Assembly (NCBI GenBank): GCA_964587105.1
Contig: CAZPKG010000004.1
Coordinates: forward strand, 62,001-126,000
DNA: 64,000 bases
Origin: JABWCQ01 sp964587105
GTDB lineage: Bacteria; Electryoneota; RPQS01
Direction: 5' to 3'
The notes beneath the pieces were generated by a model. That model saw only the letters and a list, made by a program, of their open reading frames with translations, was not told the DNA's origin and searched no databases. The position numbers and the translations under genes were made by a program. This document shows, one piece after another, positions 32,975 through 42,829 of this stretch. Each line of letters opens with the position of its first letter. Position 1 is the first letter of the stretch.

Positions 32975-34336
32975 ATGAACAGTATGAAGACAAGAGTGGC
33001 CCGTTGGATTGTGCTTAGTGCAGCGGTATTTGCAGTTGCTTTGTTTGCCGGTTGCGATAAGGACGACGATGACGACAATCCGCAGCCGACGTACTTGAAG
33101 ACTGCCGATTATCCGGATGACATTGCCAATTGCTGGGTTCAAGCAAGCCGCTTGATGGTGAAGAACGCCAGCATGTCACCGCCACGAGCCGCGCGTGCGT
33201 ACGGATATCTTGGGCAGGTTATCTACGAAAGCGTCGTTAACGGTATGCCGCAGCATATCTCACTCTATGGCCAAATTAATGGTATGCCGGAAGTGCCGGC
33301 CGCCGACCCGAATCTTGAATACCATTGGCCTTCGGCAGTGAACAAGGGATCGTATGACATGATCATGTACTTGTTCTCAGACGCTTCGCCTGAAGTGCAA
33401 GCGGTTGCGACAAACGCATACAACGCGATGCACGATGGCTATGCCGCGACGATTGACCCGACTGTCTTGTCGCGCTCGGAAGCCTACGGACAGCTTGTCG
33501 CGAGTATTATACGTGTGTGCGCCGATCAAGACGGTTACGCGACCAATCACAATTGCGCGTACAACTGGCAGGATCACGCCGGTCCCGGTATGTGGGAACC
33601 CACCCCTCCCGCAATGAATCCGAATCCGCTTGAACCGTGCTGGGGTTCACAACGTCCATTCGTGCTTGAGAACGTTGACACGCAGTGTTATCCCGCCGCG
33701 CCGCCTGCCTATTCGACCGATCCGGCGTCACAATTCTATATTGAGATGATGGAAGTGTACAATACGGTTCAGGCGCACAATGCCGAACACGATTCCATCG
33801 CCGTTTTCTGGGCTGACGGTGGCGGCACGCCGACACCTCCGGGGCATTGGCTAAATATTGCGAACATCGTTTTGAATGATCAAGACGGTAATCTCGCGGA
33901 GGCCGCCGAGATTTACTGCAAAATTGGCCTTGCCGTAAATGACGCGTTTATCTCCTGCTGGAATGCAAAGTACGAGATGAACTACCTCAGGCCGGTGACG
34001 GCGATTAACGATCTCGTTCCAGGCGCAGAAACGTGGGTTCCACCTCTATTAGCAACTCCTCCGTTCCCCGAGTGCACAAGCGGTCACTCAACGCAAAGCG
34101 GCGCCGCCTACAAAGTGCTCGAAGACTTTTTCGGTAATGTAACCTTCACGGACACGACAGCCAGCAGCCTGCACCCTGCGCGCACGTTCGATAGCTTTGA
34201 AGAAGCAGCGCAGGAAGCAGCTATCTCGCGTCTTTATGGCGGCATTCACTTCCGCACGGCTTGCGAAGTCGGCGTGACCCAAGGTGAGTGCATTGGCGAA
34301 GCCGTCAAGGCGCTACAATTCCGCGCGAATTCATAG
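32975..34336 (+). CDS. Vanadium-dependent haloperoxidase / PAP2-family lipoprotein
   Basis: 453 aa with a lipobox (VALFAGC near residue 26) after a hydrophobic signal, so probably membrane-anchored. The vanadate/phosphate pocket appears in order: K332 and R339 (NAKYEMNYLRPVTAI), S369-G-H371 (CTSGHSTQSG), and R419 with H425 (SRLYGGIHFRTACEVG). This is the bacterial vanadium-haloperoxidase layout, which shares its fold with PAP2 phosphatases. A pair of Cys-rich loops (RVCADQDGY, HNCAYNWQDH) is noticeable. Activity could be halide oxidation or phosphatase; the sequence alone does not decide. It has its own ribosome site and ends at a strong terminator. Confidence 0.85.
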   Translation: MNSMKTRVARWIVLSAAVFAVALFAGCDKDDDDDNPQPTYLKTADYPDDIANCWVQASRLMVKNASMSPPRAARAYGYLGQVIYESVVNGMPQHISLYGQINGMPEVPAADPNLEYHWPSAVNKGSYDMIMYLFSDASPEVQAVATNAYNAMHDGYAATIDPTVLSRSEAYGQLVASIIRVCADQDGYATNHNCAYNWQDHAGPGMWEPTPPAMNPNPLEPCWGSQRPFVLENVDTQCYPAAPPAYSTDPASQFYIEMMEVYNTVQAHNAEHDSIAVFWADGGGTPTPPGHWLNIANIVLNDQDGNLAEAAEIYCKIGLAVNDAFISCWNAKYEMNYLRPVTAINDLVPGAETWVPPLLATPPFPECTSGHSTQSGAAYKVLEDFFGNVTFTDTTASSLHPARTFDSFEEAAQEAAISRLYGGIHFRTACEVGVTQGECIGEAVKALQFRANS

Positions 34337-34363
34337 CGATTCTTCCGTCACGAAAGTAAGCAC

Positions 34364-34391
34364 AAAGGCCCCGCATCGTTGCGGGGCCTTT
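34364..34391 (+). terminator. Terminator of the haloperoxidase gene
   Basis: AAAGGCCCCGCA-TCGT-TGCGGGGCCTTT, a perfect 12-bp stem. The T run is the end of the stem itself. Confidence 0.85.
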
Positions 34392-34660
34392 GTGATCTAC
34401 GGCCCAAGATATAGAGGCATCTATGCACAGAAGGGCCTCTAATGGTGTTTCTTGTCAGTCAAACAGAATTTCGCAAAATGAAATTCTTTGAAAATTCGAC
34501 AATTATTGTCTATATAAAGTCGTATCATTCGTTCGTATGTACTGAATATACAATCACTAATCGATGCCTGTTTGTCTGGACAATCAATCAAACTGTAAGC
34601 ACGAACATTGGCAATTGGAAAGATGACAAGATAGCAATCTCTCTTTCATGTTGTGATTTA
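34392..34660 (+). other. AT-rich non-coding leader upstream of the 2,143-aa gene
   Basis: An open frame spans much of it (from 34442), but it is AT-rich and Cys/Phe/Ile-loaded in random order, with no ribosome site. I read it as a promoter region rather than a gene. Confidence 0.5.
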
Positions 34661-34689
34661 TTGACAATCTTGTACGATTCCGGTAATTT
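34661..34689 (+). promoter_or_regulatory. Predicted promoter of the 2,143-aa exoprotein gene
   Basis: TTGACA, 17-base spacer, TAATTT. The perfect -35 box lies about 70 bases before the ATG at 34735. Confidence 0.6.
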
Positions 34690-34734
34690 AGACAAATTGC
34701 CTTGAAAGGTACGAACGCAGTAAGGAGCAAAAGA

Positions 34735-37700
34735 ATGGGAAACCGCACTTATTTTTGGAAGGGGCTATTTGCGTGTGCAGCGCTGATAGCGATTTCCGCA
34801 ACGGCCTTCGCCGTGACGGAAGCGGACGTTATTCGTCTGAAGAACAAAGTTGCAAATGGGGATCAGCTAACCAAAGCAGAAACTCAACTCGCAATTGACG
34901 CCGAGGCCACGCTCGGCAGCAAGATTTTCGAACCGCAAAGCTTCGAATCTCCACGTCGTCCCGGCGGACATCTTGACGAGTACGAATGGAATGAAGCAAC
35001 GTATGAATGGATTGACATCACCGGCAACGGAACGCCGGCGGGTATCACAGGTGACGACCAGAATGTAGGACCGTGGAATCTTGGTTTCACGGTCTCATTT
35101 TATGATGTGGATTACACATCAGTCCGGATGTGTTCAAACGGTTGGGCCTCATTCACCAGCACATCAACCGTTTACACTAATACGACGATTCCGAACGCAG
35201 CAGAGCCGAATACGGTCATGTACGCATTTTGGGATGATCTCTATCCACCATCAGGCGGTACGTTCTATTACTTCGCAGACGCCGCGAACCAACGCTTCAT
35301 TATGAGCTGGATTGATGTTCCGCACATCGGCTCTACTACGGAGCGATACACATTCCAGATCATTATTGAAGCCGGCGGCACGATCCGCTACAACTACCAG
35401 AACGTATTTGTGGGCGGAACCTACGGCAACTCAACCTGTACTGTGGGTATCGAAGATGCAGCGGGCGCAACGGCGCTTCAAGTTTGTGCAAATAACACAG
35501 GAACCCTACCGACTTCCGAATGGTCAATAGAGCTTTCCGAAGGCGAGCAGGTCTTTGCTAATGTCTCGGGTAGTGTCACGCTTGACGGCGGTGCAGGTAC
35601 AATGACTGCAGTTAATGTTACTGCAAACGGTGTGGGTGCACCGACAACACATCCGGCTGCAAATGGCGCATACACCCTTAATAATGTTCAAATCGGTACA
35701 CGTCGGATCACCGGTAGTCTTGCTGGTTATCACAACGGAGTGCAGCAGATTGAACATACCGCAGGTGGAACGACCGGCGTCAACTTGACGCTTGTGCGCC
35801 TTGATCCGCCCGTCCCGACGAACTTGACCGGCGCGGTTAATAATCAAACCGGAGTTGTGACACTTGATTGGGACAACTCGACCGATCCGCTCGTTGATGT
35901 CTATCCGGTTTATCGCCGAATGCAAGGCGAACAGGATTGGGTGCTTCAAGGAACGCCTGCAACTTCGACTTTCCAACAGACTTTGGCCGCAAACGGAATC
36001 TACCAGTACGCAGTGTCTGCTCGCGACAATGGCGTCTCGACTCCTGTCGAATCCGATTTGACAGGGGCAGTTAACGTTCTTTACGGCGAACTGCCGGTGA
36101 CTTCAATCGGCGCGAACGGCGATTATGATGATCGTATTCGCCTGAACTGGTTGACTCCGGGCATTTCCGAAGGAACTGAAATCGGCTACGACGACGGCAC
36201 TTCCGAAATTTGGTACCGCGTCAATACGCCGAACGGAGCTAATGACTACTTCTGCCAACGGATGTCACCTCCGGATGATGCGACCTATCCGCTGATGATT
36301 TATGCGGCAAATATCTATATGGAGCGCAGCGATCCGCTTCCGTGGGTGGCGCTTTGCCCGCCGAATGGTTCTAATTCGGGCGCTGATATTGACAATCCGC
36401 TCTATGTGTGGACAGAGATCGGCGCCGACAGCACGCCGGGTTGGCTTTATGCTGAAACCGATGGCTCGATTTTCCTCGAATCTGCCGGCGATTTCTATAT
36501 TGTGATTCAATTCCCCCCCGGCGGCACCGGACCGGGCTGTGGTTCTGACAACAGCGCTTCCGATGGCCGCGCCTACTGGACCAACAGCTATCCGACTTGG
36601 AACCTGTTCGGCTCATGGGATTGGATGATGCGCGCTTGGGTTGGTGGTCCGCCGCCGCAAGGCCTCAATGGTGGAGACAATCGCATTCAATTGGTGCAGA
36701 TTGACGGTCGTGGCGGTTATGCCGAAGAGCGTATTCCGCAAAAATCTATTATCACACCGACCTTTGGTGATGATAAGGCGTCACTCTTGGCGCGCGCCGA
36801 GTACGAAAACGCTCAAGGATTCCAGAGCACTCTTGATCAGTGGTTTGCGCCTTACAGTCGCGCGCCGCATGTTGATCTAAGAATTAATGGCCGCGGAGCG
36901 CTCGACGAAATTGTCAACTACCGTGTTTACCGCGATGGCGTGATGATTGGTGAGCCGACCGAGACCAACTACATGGACCTTGGTCGAACTGAAAATGTTG
37001 ACTACGACTACTATGTGACCGCATACTATGATAATGATGCGGAATCCGGTCCGTCTCCGACCGTGACTCGTCATTGCAACATGGCTCCCGGCGCACCGTT
37101 GAACCTTGATGCTACTCCGTCAGGTCAGACACAGATGTCCCTTTCTTGGACGGCGCCAACAACCAATGACGACGGCACGCCGCTCGTTGATTTGGCTGGT
37201 TACAGAGTTTACCGCGATGGCAATGAAATCGGTCAAACCGCAGTAGGCGTCACCACATTCTTGGACACTCCGCCTGATCCGCAGTTCTTCTATACTTGGA
37301 CCGTCAAAGCAGTTGACGAAGTTCCCAATATATCCGATCCGTCCAACGCCGCAATCGCTGCAGTGGTGAGCCCGTGGGAAGTTGTGGACTTTGAATGGGT
37401 TGACATTACCGCTGATGGAACCGTCATTGTAAATGCGGATGACATCAACTCCGGTATGATGGACCTGCCGTTCGAGTTTGAGTTCTACGGCACGACTTAC
37501 ACTCAATTCAGTGTCTGCTCTAACGGATTCCTTTCGTTCACCAGTACATCTAATAGCCTCGGCAACGGCGCTATTCCAAGTACTGTTGAGCCGAACGCAG
37601 CGATTTATGGGTTCTGGGACGACTTGAACCCCGGCTCTGGTGGTGACGTTTACATGCTTTCGGATCCTGCCAACGATCGACTGATTATTTCATGGGTTGG

Positions 37701-40700
37701 TGTGTTTCACTTTGGAAACACGAACCCCTATACGTTCCAGATTATTCTCACTCCTCCGACCGGCATCACATTCATGTACTCTGCGATGTCTGACGTGAAC
37801 AGTGGAACGATCGGTGTTGAGAATGCCGCCGGTACCGATGCAATCATGTTGTGGAACAATGGTACGGGTACCTTTACGCCGACGAACGAATCAGGCGTTG
37901 CTTTTTGGGCTGAGCCTCCAACATTTGGCCCACTCTCTGGGCATGTGACCCTTGACGGTGGTAACGGTAATGTGACACAGACTCTGTTGCGCGCAAGTGG
38001 TTCGGGTTCGCCGACTACCAATCCGAATGCACAAGGTGATTACAACTTTGCCGCAGTAGCAACAGGAAACCGTACTGTCACTGCAACTCTCGCTGGATAC
38101 AACACAACAGTCGTTCCAGTGGTTGATCATGACGAAGGCGGCACTACGGGTGTTAATATTACTCTTGTGCGTTCTGATCCACCTGTTCCGACAGGCTTAA
38201 CCGGTTCAGTGAACAATACCACCGGACTTGTTACACTCAACTGGGATAATTCGCCCGATCCCCTCGTGGATGTCTATCCCGTTTATCGTAAACTCTCAAC
38301 CGAACAGAATTGGACTCTGGTCGGTTCACCGACGTCGTCCGACTTCACACAGACGTTGACGGTAGATGGCATCTATCAATACGCAGTTGCCGCCCGCGAT
38401 AACAACGTCTCAACACCTGTCGAATCCGATCAAACTGCACCGATAACGTTGCTTTACGGTGAGCTGCCCGTAACGTCGCTGGGCGCCAATGGCAATTTTG
38501 ATGATCGCATCGTGTTGACATGGCTTGAACCCGGAATTTCTGAAGGTACTGAAATCGCCTACGACGACAGTACGTCAGAGATTTGGTTCCGAGTGGCAAC
38601 TCCGAATGGTCAAAATGATTACTTCTGCCAGCGCATGTCGCCTCCTGACGATGCTTCATACCCGTTGATGCTGTACGCAGCCAATATCTACATGGAGCGT
38701 GAAGATCCACTCCCGTGGGTTGCACTTTGCCCACCTAACGGATCTAACACAGGCGCAGACATCGAAAACCCGTTCTATGAGTGGACTGAAATTGGCGCAG
38801 ATGCGACGCCGGGCTGGCTGTTTGCTGAAACTGACGGCTCAGTGTTCCTTGAATCCGAAGGTGATTTCTACATCGTGATTCAATTCCCCCCGGGTGGTAC
38901 CGGACCGGGCTGCGGATCTGACAACAGCGCACCGGACGGTCGCGCCTATTGGACCAACAGCTATCCGACTTGGAACCTGTTTGGCTCATGGGATTGGATG
39001 ATGCGCGCTTGGGTTGGTGGTCCGCCGCCGGAAGGTCTCGCCGGTGGTCGTGGTGGCAGTTCCGTTGAACTGTTCTCAAACGGCGAACCGACAGGCTATG
39101 CAATGGATCGTATTCCGCAATTGACAATGATTGAATCTTCGCCAGTACAGAAAGGCAATAGCGAAAAGCAGAATCTGATCGCCCGAGCCAAGCGTGAATC
39201 AGTCAATGGTTTTGCGAACCCGCTTGATCAATGGTTTGCACCGTTTAGCCGTGCGCCGGAAGTGATGTTCCGTGTCGGTCGAAACGGTGAAGGTCGTTCT
39301 CTCGACGACATCACGAACTATCGTGTTTACCGTCAAGGCAGTGGTCAGATTGCGCAAGTTGACGATCTGATTCACACTTTCACTGACCTCAACCGCGTTG
39401 AAAACACTCCATATACCTATTGGGTGACAGCGCTGTACGACAACGGACAGGAATCTCCCGAGTCACCCCATGTCACAAGAGCTTGCAACATGGCGCCCGA
39501 GGCTCCGGCTAACCTCGATGCCAATCCGATGGGCACTAACCAAATGGCATTGGCTTGGTCCGCACCAACATTGAACGCGGACGGATCGGCCCTGGTTGAC
39601 CTTGCAGGTTATCGTGTCTATCGCGACGGCACGCAGATTGGAACAACGGCGGCAGGAGTCACAACCTATACCGATACTCCGCCTGACAATCAGACGTTCT
39701 ACACATGGACCGTGACTGCAATCGACGAAGTTCCGAATGTTTCGGAACCGTCAAACGCGGCGATTGGTGCTATTGTTAGTCCCTGGGAAACGGTGGATTT
39801 TGAATGGGTGGACATCACCACAAACGGAACCGTGATCGTCAACGCTGACGATATCAACTCCGGTTTGATGGATCTCCCATGGGACTTCGAATACTTTGGT
39901 CAGACCTATTCGCAATTCTCCGTGTGCTCGAACGGCTGGATTTCGTTCACGAGTACTTCAAACAGTCTTGGCGGCACGATGCCCAGCACGTTTGATCCCA
40001 ACGCTCAAATCGCGATTAACTGGATGGACCTCAATCCTGGCACCGGCGGCGACGTGTATATGTACAATGACGTTGCCAATGATCGTCTCATTATTTCATG
40101 GGTTGACGTACCGCAGTTTGGAAATCCCGCGAACCTCTATACAATGCAGATCATTCTGGAACCACCAACGGCAGTTTATATGTATTATCAATCCGTGGCT
40201 ACCACGATTGGTACAGTTGGTGTTGAAAACGGTGACGGAACGGATGCAATTGTATTGTGGCAAAACGGAGCCGGCGCATTCCAGCCTGCAAACCAAACCG
40301 GTGTTGCTTTCTGGGCCGGACCGTCCGGCTCAATCACAGGTCTTGTGCGTGAATTCGGCACCAACGCTCCGGTCGCGAATGCTGAAGTAACTTCTGCCCA
40401 AGCACCGGGCGAAGTTGCTTTCACCGATGCGCAAGGCAACTATTCGCTTGGCGTGGAACCCGGAACTCACACCGTTACGGTTCACAAGCAAGGTTATTGT
40501 GATCAAGTCTTCGAAAACGTCGTTGTCGATGACGGTGGCACGACGACTCGTAACGCCAGCTTGCGTCAACCGGCCGCGACGTTCAGCTTGACCTCGCTCA
40601 ACATCTTCTCATTGATTGGTCAAAACTCCATCGGTACGTTTGAAATCACGAACCCGAACGGTCAGTGCGCAGTCTCGTACTCGATTACGACCAATCAAAA

Positions 40701-41166
40701 CTGGTTGACAGTAAACCCGCCAAGCGGCGATGTTGAAGCCAATCAGTCGCAAATGATAACCGTCAATGGCGCAACCTCCGGCTTCCCGGCTGGCGAATAC
40801 ACTGCCATGATTACGGTCATTCATAACGACAATGGTTCACCGCTGCAGATTCCGGTGTCAATCGAAGTCGCTTTGGATGCCGATGACAACGTTGAACTGC
40901 CGACCGAGTTCGCGCTTCATGCCAACTATCCGAATCCGTTCAATGCCACGACGGCGTTGAGCTTTGATGTTCCGAACGAATCACGCGTCCAGATCACGAT
41001 CTTCAACGTCGCGGGTCAGGAAGTGGCTCGTCCAGTGAATGAAGTTATGGCCGCCGGAAGCCACACGATCCTTTACACCGCCGACAATCTGCCGACGGGT
41101 ATGTATCTTGTAAAGATGACGGCAGGCAATTTCAGCGCAGTCCAGAAGATGGTGTTGCTGAAGTAA
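34735..41166 (+). CDS. Giant modular secreted protein (about 2,143 aa) with T9SS sorting domain
   Basis: AAGGAG at 34723 sets the start at ATG 34735. Signal peptide GLFACAALIAISATAFA. Module 1 (about 35000-37370) contains a nidogen-like beta domain (EWIDITGNGTPAGI...FTVSFYDVDYTSVRMCSNGW), a carboxypeptidase-regulatory-like domain, a fibronectin-III domain, and a unique GYDDGTSEIWYRV...FCQRMSPPDD...WNLFGSWDWMMRAWVGG domain. Another FnIII domain follows. Module 2 (about 37375-39770) repeats all of these. A third nidogen-like copy (39775-40320) is followed by a carboxypeptidase-regulatory domain, a BACON/Ig-like domain (ITTNQNWLTVNPPSGDV) and the sorting domain (NYPNPFNATTALSFDVP, SGMYL-like PTGMYLVKM, KMVLLK). 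It is likely a surface adhesin or matrix protein. No catalytic site is evident. Confidence 0.88.
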   Translation: MGNRTYFWKGLFACAALIAISATAFAVTEADVIRLKNKVANGDQLTKAETQLAIDAEATLGSKIFEPQSFESPRRPGGHLDEYEWNEATYEWIDITGNGTPAGITGDDQNVGPWNLGFTVSFYDVDYTSVRMCSNGWASFTSTSTVYTNTTIPNAAEPNTVMYAFWDDLYPPSGGTFYYFADAANQRFIMSWIDVPHIGSTTERYTFQIIIEAGGTIRYNYQNVFVGGTYGNSTCTVGIEDAAGATALQVCANNTGTLPTSEWSIELSEGEQVFANVSGSVTLDGGAGTMTAVNVTANGVGAPTTHPAANGAYTLNNVQIGTRRITGSLAGYHNGVQQIEHTAGGTTGVNLTLVRLDPPVPTNLTGAVNNQTGVVTLDWDNSTDPLVDVYPVYRRMQGEQDWVLQGTPATSTFQQTLAANGIYQYAVSARDNGVSTPVESDLTGAVNVLYGELPVTSIGANGDYDDRIRLNWLTPGISEGTEIGYDDGTSEIWYRVNTPNGANDYFCQRMSPPDDATYPLMIYAANIYMERSDPLPWVALCPPNGSNSGADIDNPLYVWTEIGADSTPGWLYAETDGSIFLESAGDFYIVIQFPPGGTGPGCGSDNSASDGRAYWTNSYPTWNLFGSWDWMMRAWVGGPPPQGLNGGDNRIQLVQIDGRGGYAEERIPQKSIITPTFGDDKASLLARAEYENAQGFQSTLDQWFAPYSRAPHVDLRINGRGALDEIVNYRVYRDGVMIGEPTETNYMDLGRTENVDYDYYVTAYYDNDAESGPSPTVTRHCNMAPGAPLNLDATPSGQTQMSLSWTAPTTNDDGTPLVDLAGYRVYRDGNEIGQTAVGVTTFLDTPPDPQFFYTWTVKAVDEVPNISDPSNAAIAAVVSPWEVVDFEWVDITADGTVIVNADDINSGMMDLPFEFEFYGTTYTQFSVCSNGFLSFTSTSNSLGNGAIPSTVEPNAAIYGFWDDLNPGSGGDVYMLSDPANDRLIISWVGVFHFGNTNPYTFQIILTPPTGITFMYSAMSDVNSGTIGVENAAGTDAIMLWNNGTGTFTPTNESGVAFWAEPPTFGPLSGHVTLDGGNGNVTQTLLRASGSGSPTTNPNAQGDYNFAAVATGNRTVTATLAGYNTTVVPVVDHDEGGTTGVNITLVRSDPPVPTGLTGSVNNTTGLVTLNWDNSPDPLVDVYPVYRKLSTEQNWTLVGSPTSSDFTQTLTVDGIYQYAVAARDNNVSTPVESDQTAPITLLYGELPVTSLGANGNFDDRIVLTWLEPGISEGTEIAYDDSTSEIWFRVATPNGQNDYFCQRMSPPDDASYPLMLYAANIYMEREDPLPWVALCPPNGSNTGADIENPFYEWTEIGADATPGWLFAETDGSVFLESEGDFYIVIQFPPGGTGPGCGSDNSAPDGRAYWTNSYPTWNLFGSWDWMMRAWVGGPPPEGLAGGRGGSSVELFSNGEPTGYAMDRIPQLTMIESSPVQKGNSEKQNLIARAKRESVNGFANPLDQWFAPFSRAPEVMFRVGRNGEGRSLDDITNYRVYRQGSGQIAQVDDLIHTFTDLNRVENTPYTYWVTALYDNGQESPESPHVTRACNMAPEAPANLDANPMGTNQMALAWSAPTLNADGSALVDLAGYRVYRDGTQIGTTAAGVTTYTDTPPDNQTFYTWTVTAIDEVPNVSEPSNAAIGAIVSPWETVDFEWVDITTNGTVIVNADDINSGLMDLPWDFEYFGQTYSQFSVCSNGWISFTSTSNSLGGTMPSTFDPNAQIAINWMDLNPGTGGDVYMYNDVANDRLIISWVDVPQFGNPANLYTMQIILEPPTAVYMYYQSVATTIGTVGVENGDGTDAIVLWQNGAGAFQPANQTGVAFWAGPSGSITGLVREFGTNAPVANAEVTSAQAPGEVAFTDAQGNYSLGVEPGTHTVTVHKQGYCDQVFENVVVDDGGTTTRNASLRQPAATFSLTSLNIFSLIGQNSIGTFEITNPNGQCAVSYSITTNQNWLTVNPPSGDVEANQSQMITVNGATSGFPAGEYTAMITVIHNDNGSPLQIPVSIEVALDADDNVELPTEFALHANYPNPFNATTALSFDVPNESRVQITIFNVAGQEVARPVNEVMAAGSHTILYTADNLPTGMYLVKMTAGNFSAVQKMVLLK
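36568..36657 (+). repeat. Near-identical internal duplication, copy 1
   Basis: Ninety bases that match 38941-39030 with two differences, both synonymous third-position C/T changes. The flanking parts of the two modules are much more diverged at silent sites. Confidence 0.8.
38941..39030 (+). repeat. Near-identical internal duplication, copy 2
   Basis: Partner of 36568-36657, encoding the same WTNSYPTWNLFGSWDWMMRA segment of module 2. Confidence 0.8.
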
Positions 41167-41188
41167 CCGCTATTATACGTTAGTAATG

Positions 41189-41220
41189 AAAAGCCCCCGC
41201 TCGCAAGAGTGGGGGCTTTT
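41189..41220. terminator. Bidirectional terminator between convergent genes
   Basis: AAAAGCCCCCGCTC-GCAA-GAGTGGGGGCTTTT, a 14-bp stem with one G-T pair, with A and T tracts on both sides. It serves the exoprotein gene (+) and the ppx/gppA operon (-). Confidence 0.92.
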
Positions 41221-41254
41221 CATGTTGGGAATACAGGGACTCAGGTAGGAGACT

Positions 41255-42829
41255 CTAAACAATCTTCGGTTCATCGATCGGCGCCAGCACTGCGCGGCGG
41301 CTGAAAATTTCCTCAAACAAATCGCGTTTGCGCTCAGCACCGAAGATCGCATATTCAAGTGAGTGTCCCGTCGCAGGACTTACTCGAAACACCACGTCAC
41401 GCTCATTGACGTCCACTCTTACGCTCGACACGGCGGAAACATGCGTCCGGTCCAAACCGTCGGCGATACGCAAGATTCCTGCAAGCATCGACACAAGCTG
41501 CTGTTGCGGAGCCGGAATCGTCATGAAATCCAAATGACTCTTGCGAGGCGGCGATTTTCGGTGATAGCGCGCGATCAAAGCGATGATCTGCTGCTCGTAG
41601 TCCGCGAAACCGAGAAGCTGTGTGTTCCGAATTAGATAATACGAATGTTTGTGATGCGCCGAATGCGAAACATATAACCCGATGTCGTGCAAGAGCGCCG
41701 CCGCCTCAAGCAGTTCGCGTTCAATTTCACCTAAGCCGTGCAGCGTGTGTGTCTGATCAAAAATAGAAAGTGCGAGCCGCGTGACCTGTTCTGCGTGTTG
41801 TTGCTCAAAATCGAATCGCTTGGCGGTGTGCATCACGCTGCGAAACCGTTGTCCCTCATGCGACAGGAATTGTTCGCGCTGGTAGTCACGAGCAATCGTG
41901 TCAAACAAAATACCTTCGCGAATTGAATACTCGGCAATCGTGAGTGTCTTCAGATCAAGCTCACGAAACACAGATTCAAGCAGCAGCACACCGCCAGGCA
42001 GCACGTCCGCTCGCCCCTCGTCAACACCTTTGAGTTTCGCACGTCCAGAATTCGACTTAGCTGCCAGAATTCGCTCAACGCAATTGTACAATTCCGAATC
42101 AGCAATTGCAATGCGGTTTAGTCTGCCGGTCGGCTGCACTCCACGTTGATGCATGATCATACGTCCAATACACTGAACCGTGCCGCTGCTGCCCACTGCC
42201 CACTCGTAATACCGCTGTGCCAGACTCCGGCGAATCGGATTCAGACTAAGCGCACAGAATCTTCGACACTCGGACACGGATTTCGAGTCGGTTTTTCCGT
42301 CCGCAAAGAACTCTTGCGTCAACCTCACCGCACCGAGTTTGATGCTGTCGTCAAACTGAATTTCGTCACCTCTTCCGACTACGAATTCAGTGCTTCCTCC
42401 GCCGATATCAATCATCAGCATTGGCCGGTTCCCCGGATCAATGGACTTGCGCACGGCGAGATAGGTTAGTCGCGCCTCTTCAAATCCCGTGGCGACTTCA
42501 ATCGCAATTCCCAGTTCTTTGCGAACTCGTTCAAGAAAGACGTCCCGGTTCGCTGCCTCACGCACCGCGCTCGTGGCCACGACTCGCAAGACAGCGCCGG
42601 CACCGGTCGCTCGCGATTGAAAATTCTTGAGCGCGGTGATTGCGCGAATCATAACCTGTTCAGTCAACTCGCCATACGGACCCAAGCCCGCACCCAGCCG
42701 TACCATGTCTTTATCGTGATCAAGCACGTCAAACCCGCCGGTCTGTGGAATCACGCGAGCGATCAGCAGGTGAATTGAGTTTGTGCCGATATCAATAGCG
42801 GCGATACGTTCAGGACGGCTTGTGCTCAC
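41255..42829 (-). CDS. Ppx/GppA-family exopolyphosphatase / (p)ppGpp phosphatase with C-terminal HD domain
   Basis: 524 aa. The ASKHA N-terminal half has ERIAAIDIGTNSIHLLIARV, MVRLGAGLGPYGEL, VVATSAVREAANRD (with the catalytic-Glu region EEARLTYLAV), MLMIDIGGGSTEFVVG and a GSSGTVQCIGRM adenosine-type motif. The C-terminal HD-like domain follows at about 330-500 (LEAAALLHDIGLYVSHSAHHKHSYYLI). This is the long E. coli Ppx-like architecture. The enzyme removes terminal phosphate from polyphosphate and may also cleave pppGpp. It is the last gene of the sixA-kinase-kinase-ppx operon and overlaps the upstream gene by four bases. Confidence 0.9.
   Translation of the reverse strand: MSTSRPERIAAIDIGTNSIHLLIARVIPQTGGFDVLDHDKDMVRLGAGLGPYGELTEQVMIRAITALKNFQSRATGAGAVLRVVATSAVREAANRDVFLERVRKELGIAIEVATGFEEARLTYLAVRKSIDPGNRPMLMIDIGGGSTEFVVGRGDEIQFDDSIKLGAVRLTQEFFADGKTDSKSVSECRRFCALSLNPIRRSLAQRYYEWAVGSSGTVQCIGRMIMHQRGVQPTGRLNRIAIADSELYNCVERILAAKSNSGRAKLKGVDEGRADVLPGGVLLLESVFRELDLKTLTIAEYSIREGILFDTIARDYQREQFLSHEGQRFRSVMHTAKRFDFEQQHAEQVTRLALSIFDQTHTLHGLGEIERELLEAAALLHDIGLYVSHSAHHKHSYYLIRNTQLLGFADYEQQIIALIARYHRKSPPRKSHLDFMTIPAPQQQLVSMLAGILRIADGLDRTHVSAVSSVRVDVNERDVVFRVSPATGHSLEYAIFGAERKRDLFEEIFSRRAVLAPIDEPKIV

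Noticed and set aside
34442..34705. 87-codon AT-rich frame before the giant exoprotein
   Set aside because: No ribosome site and random composition; it overlaps the promoter and the 5' end of the real gene.
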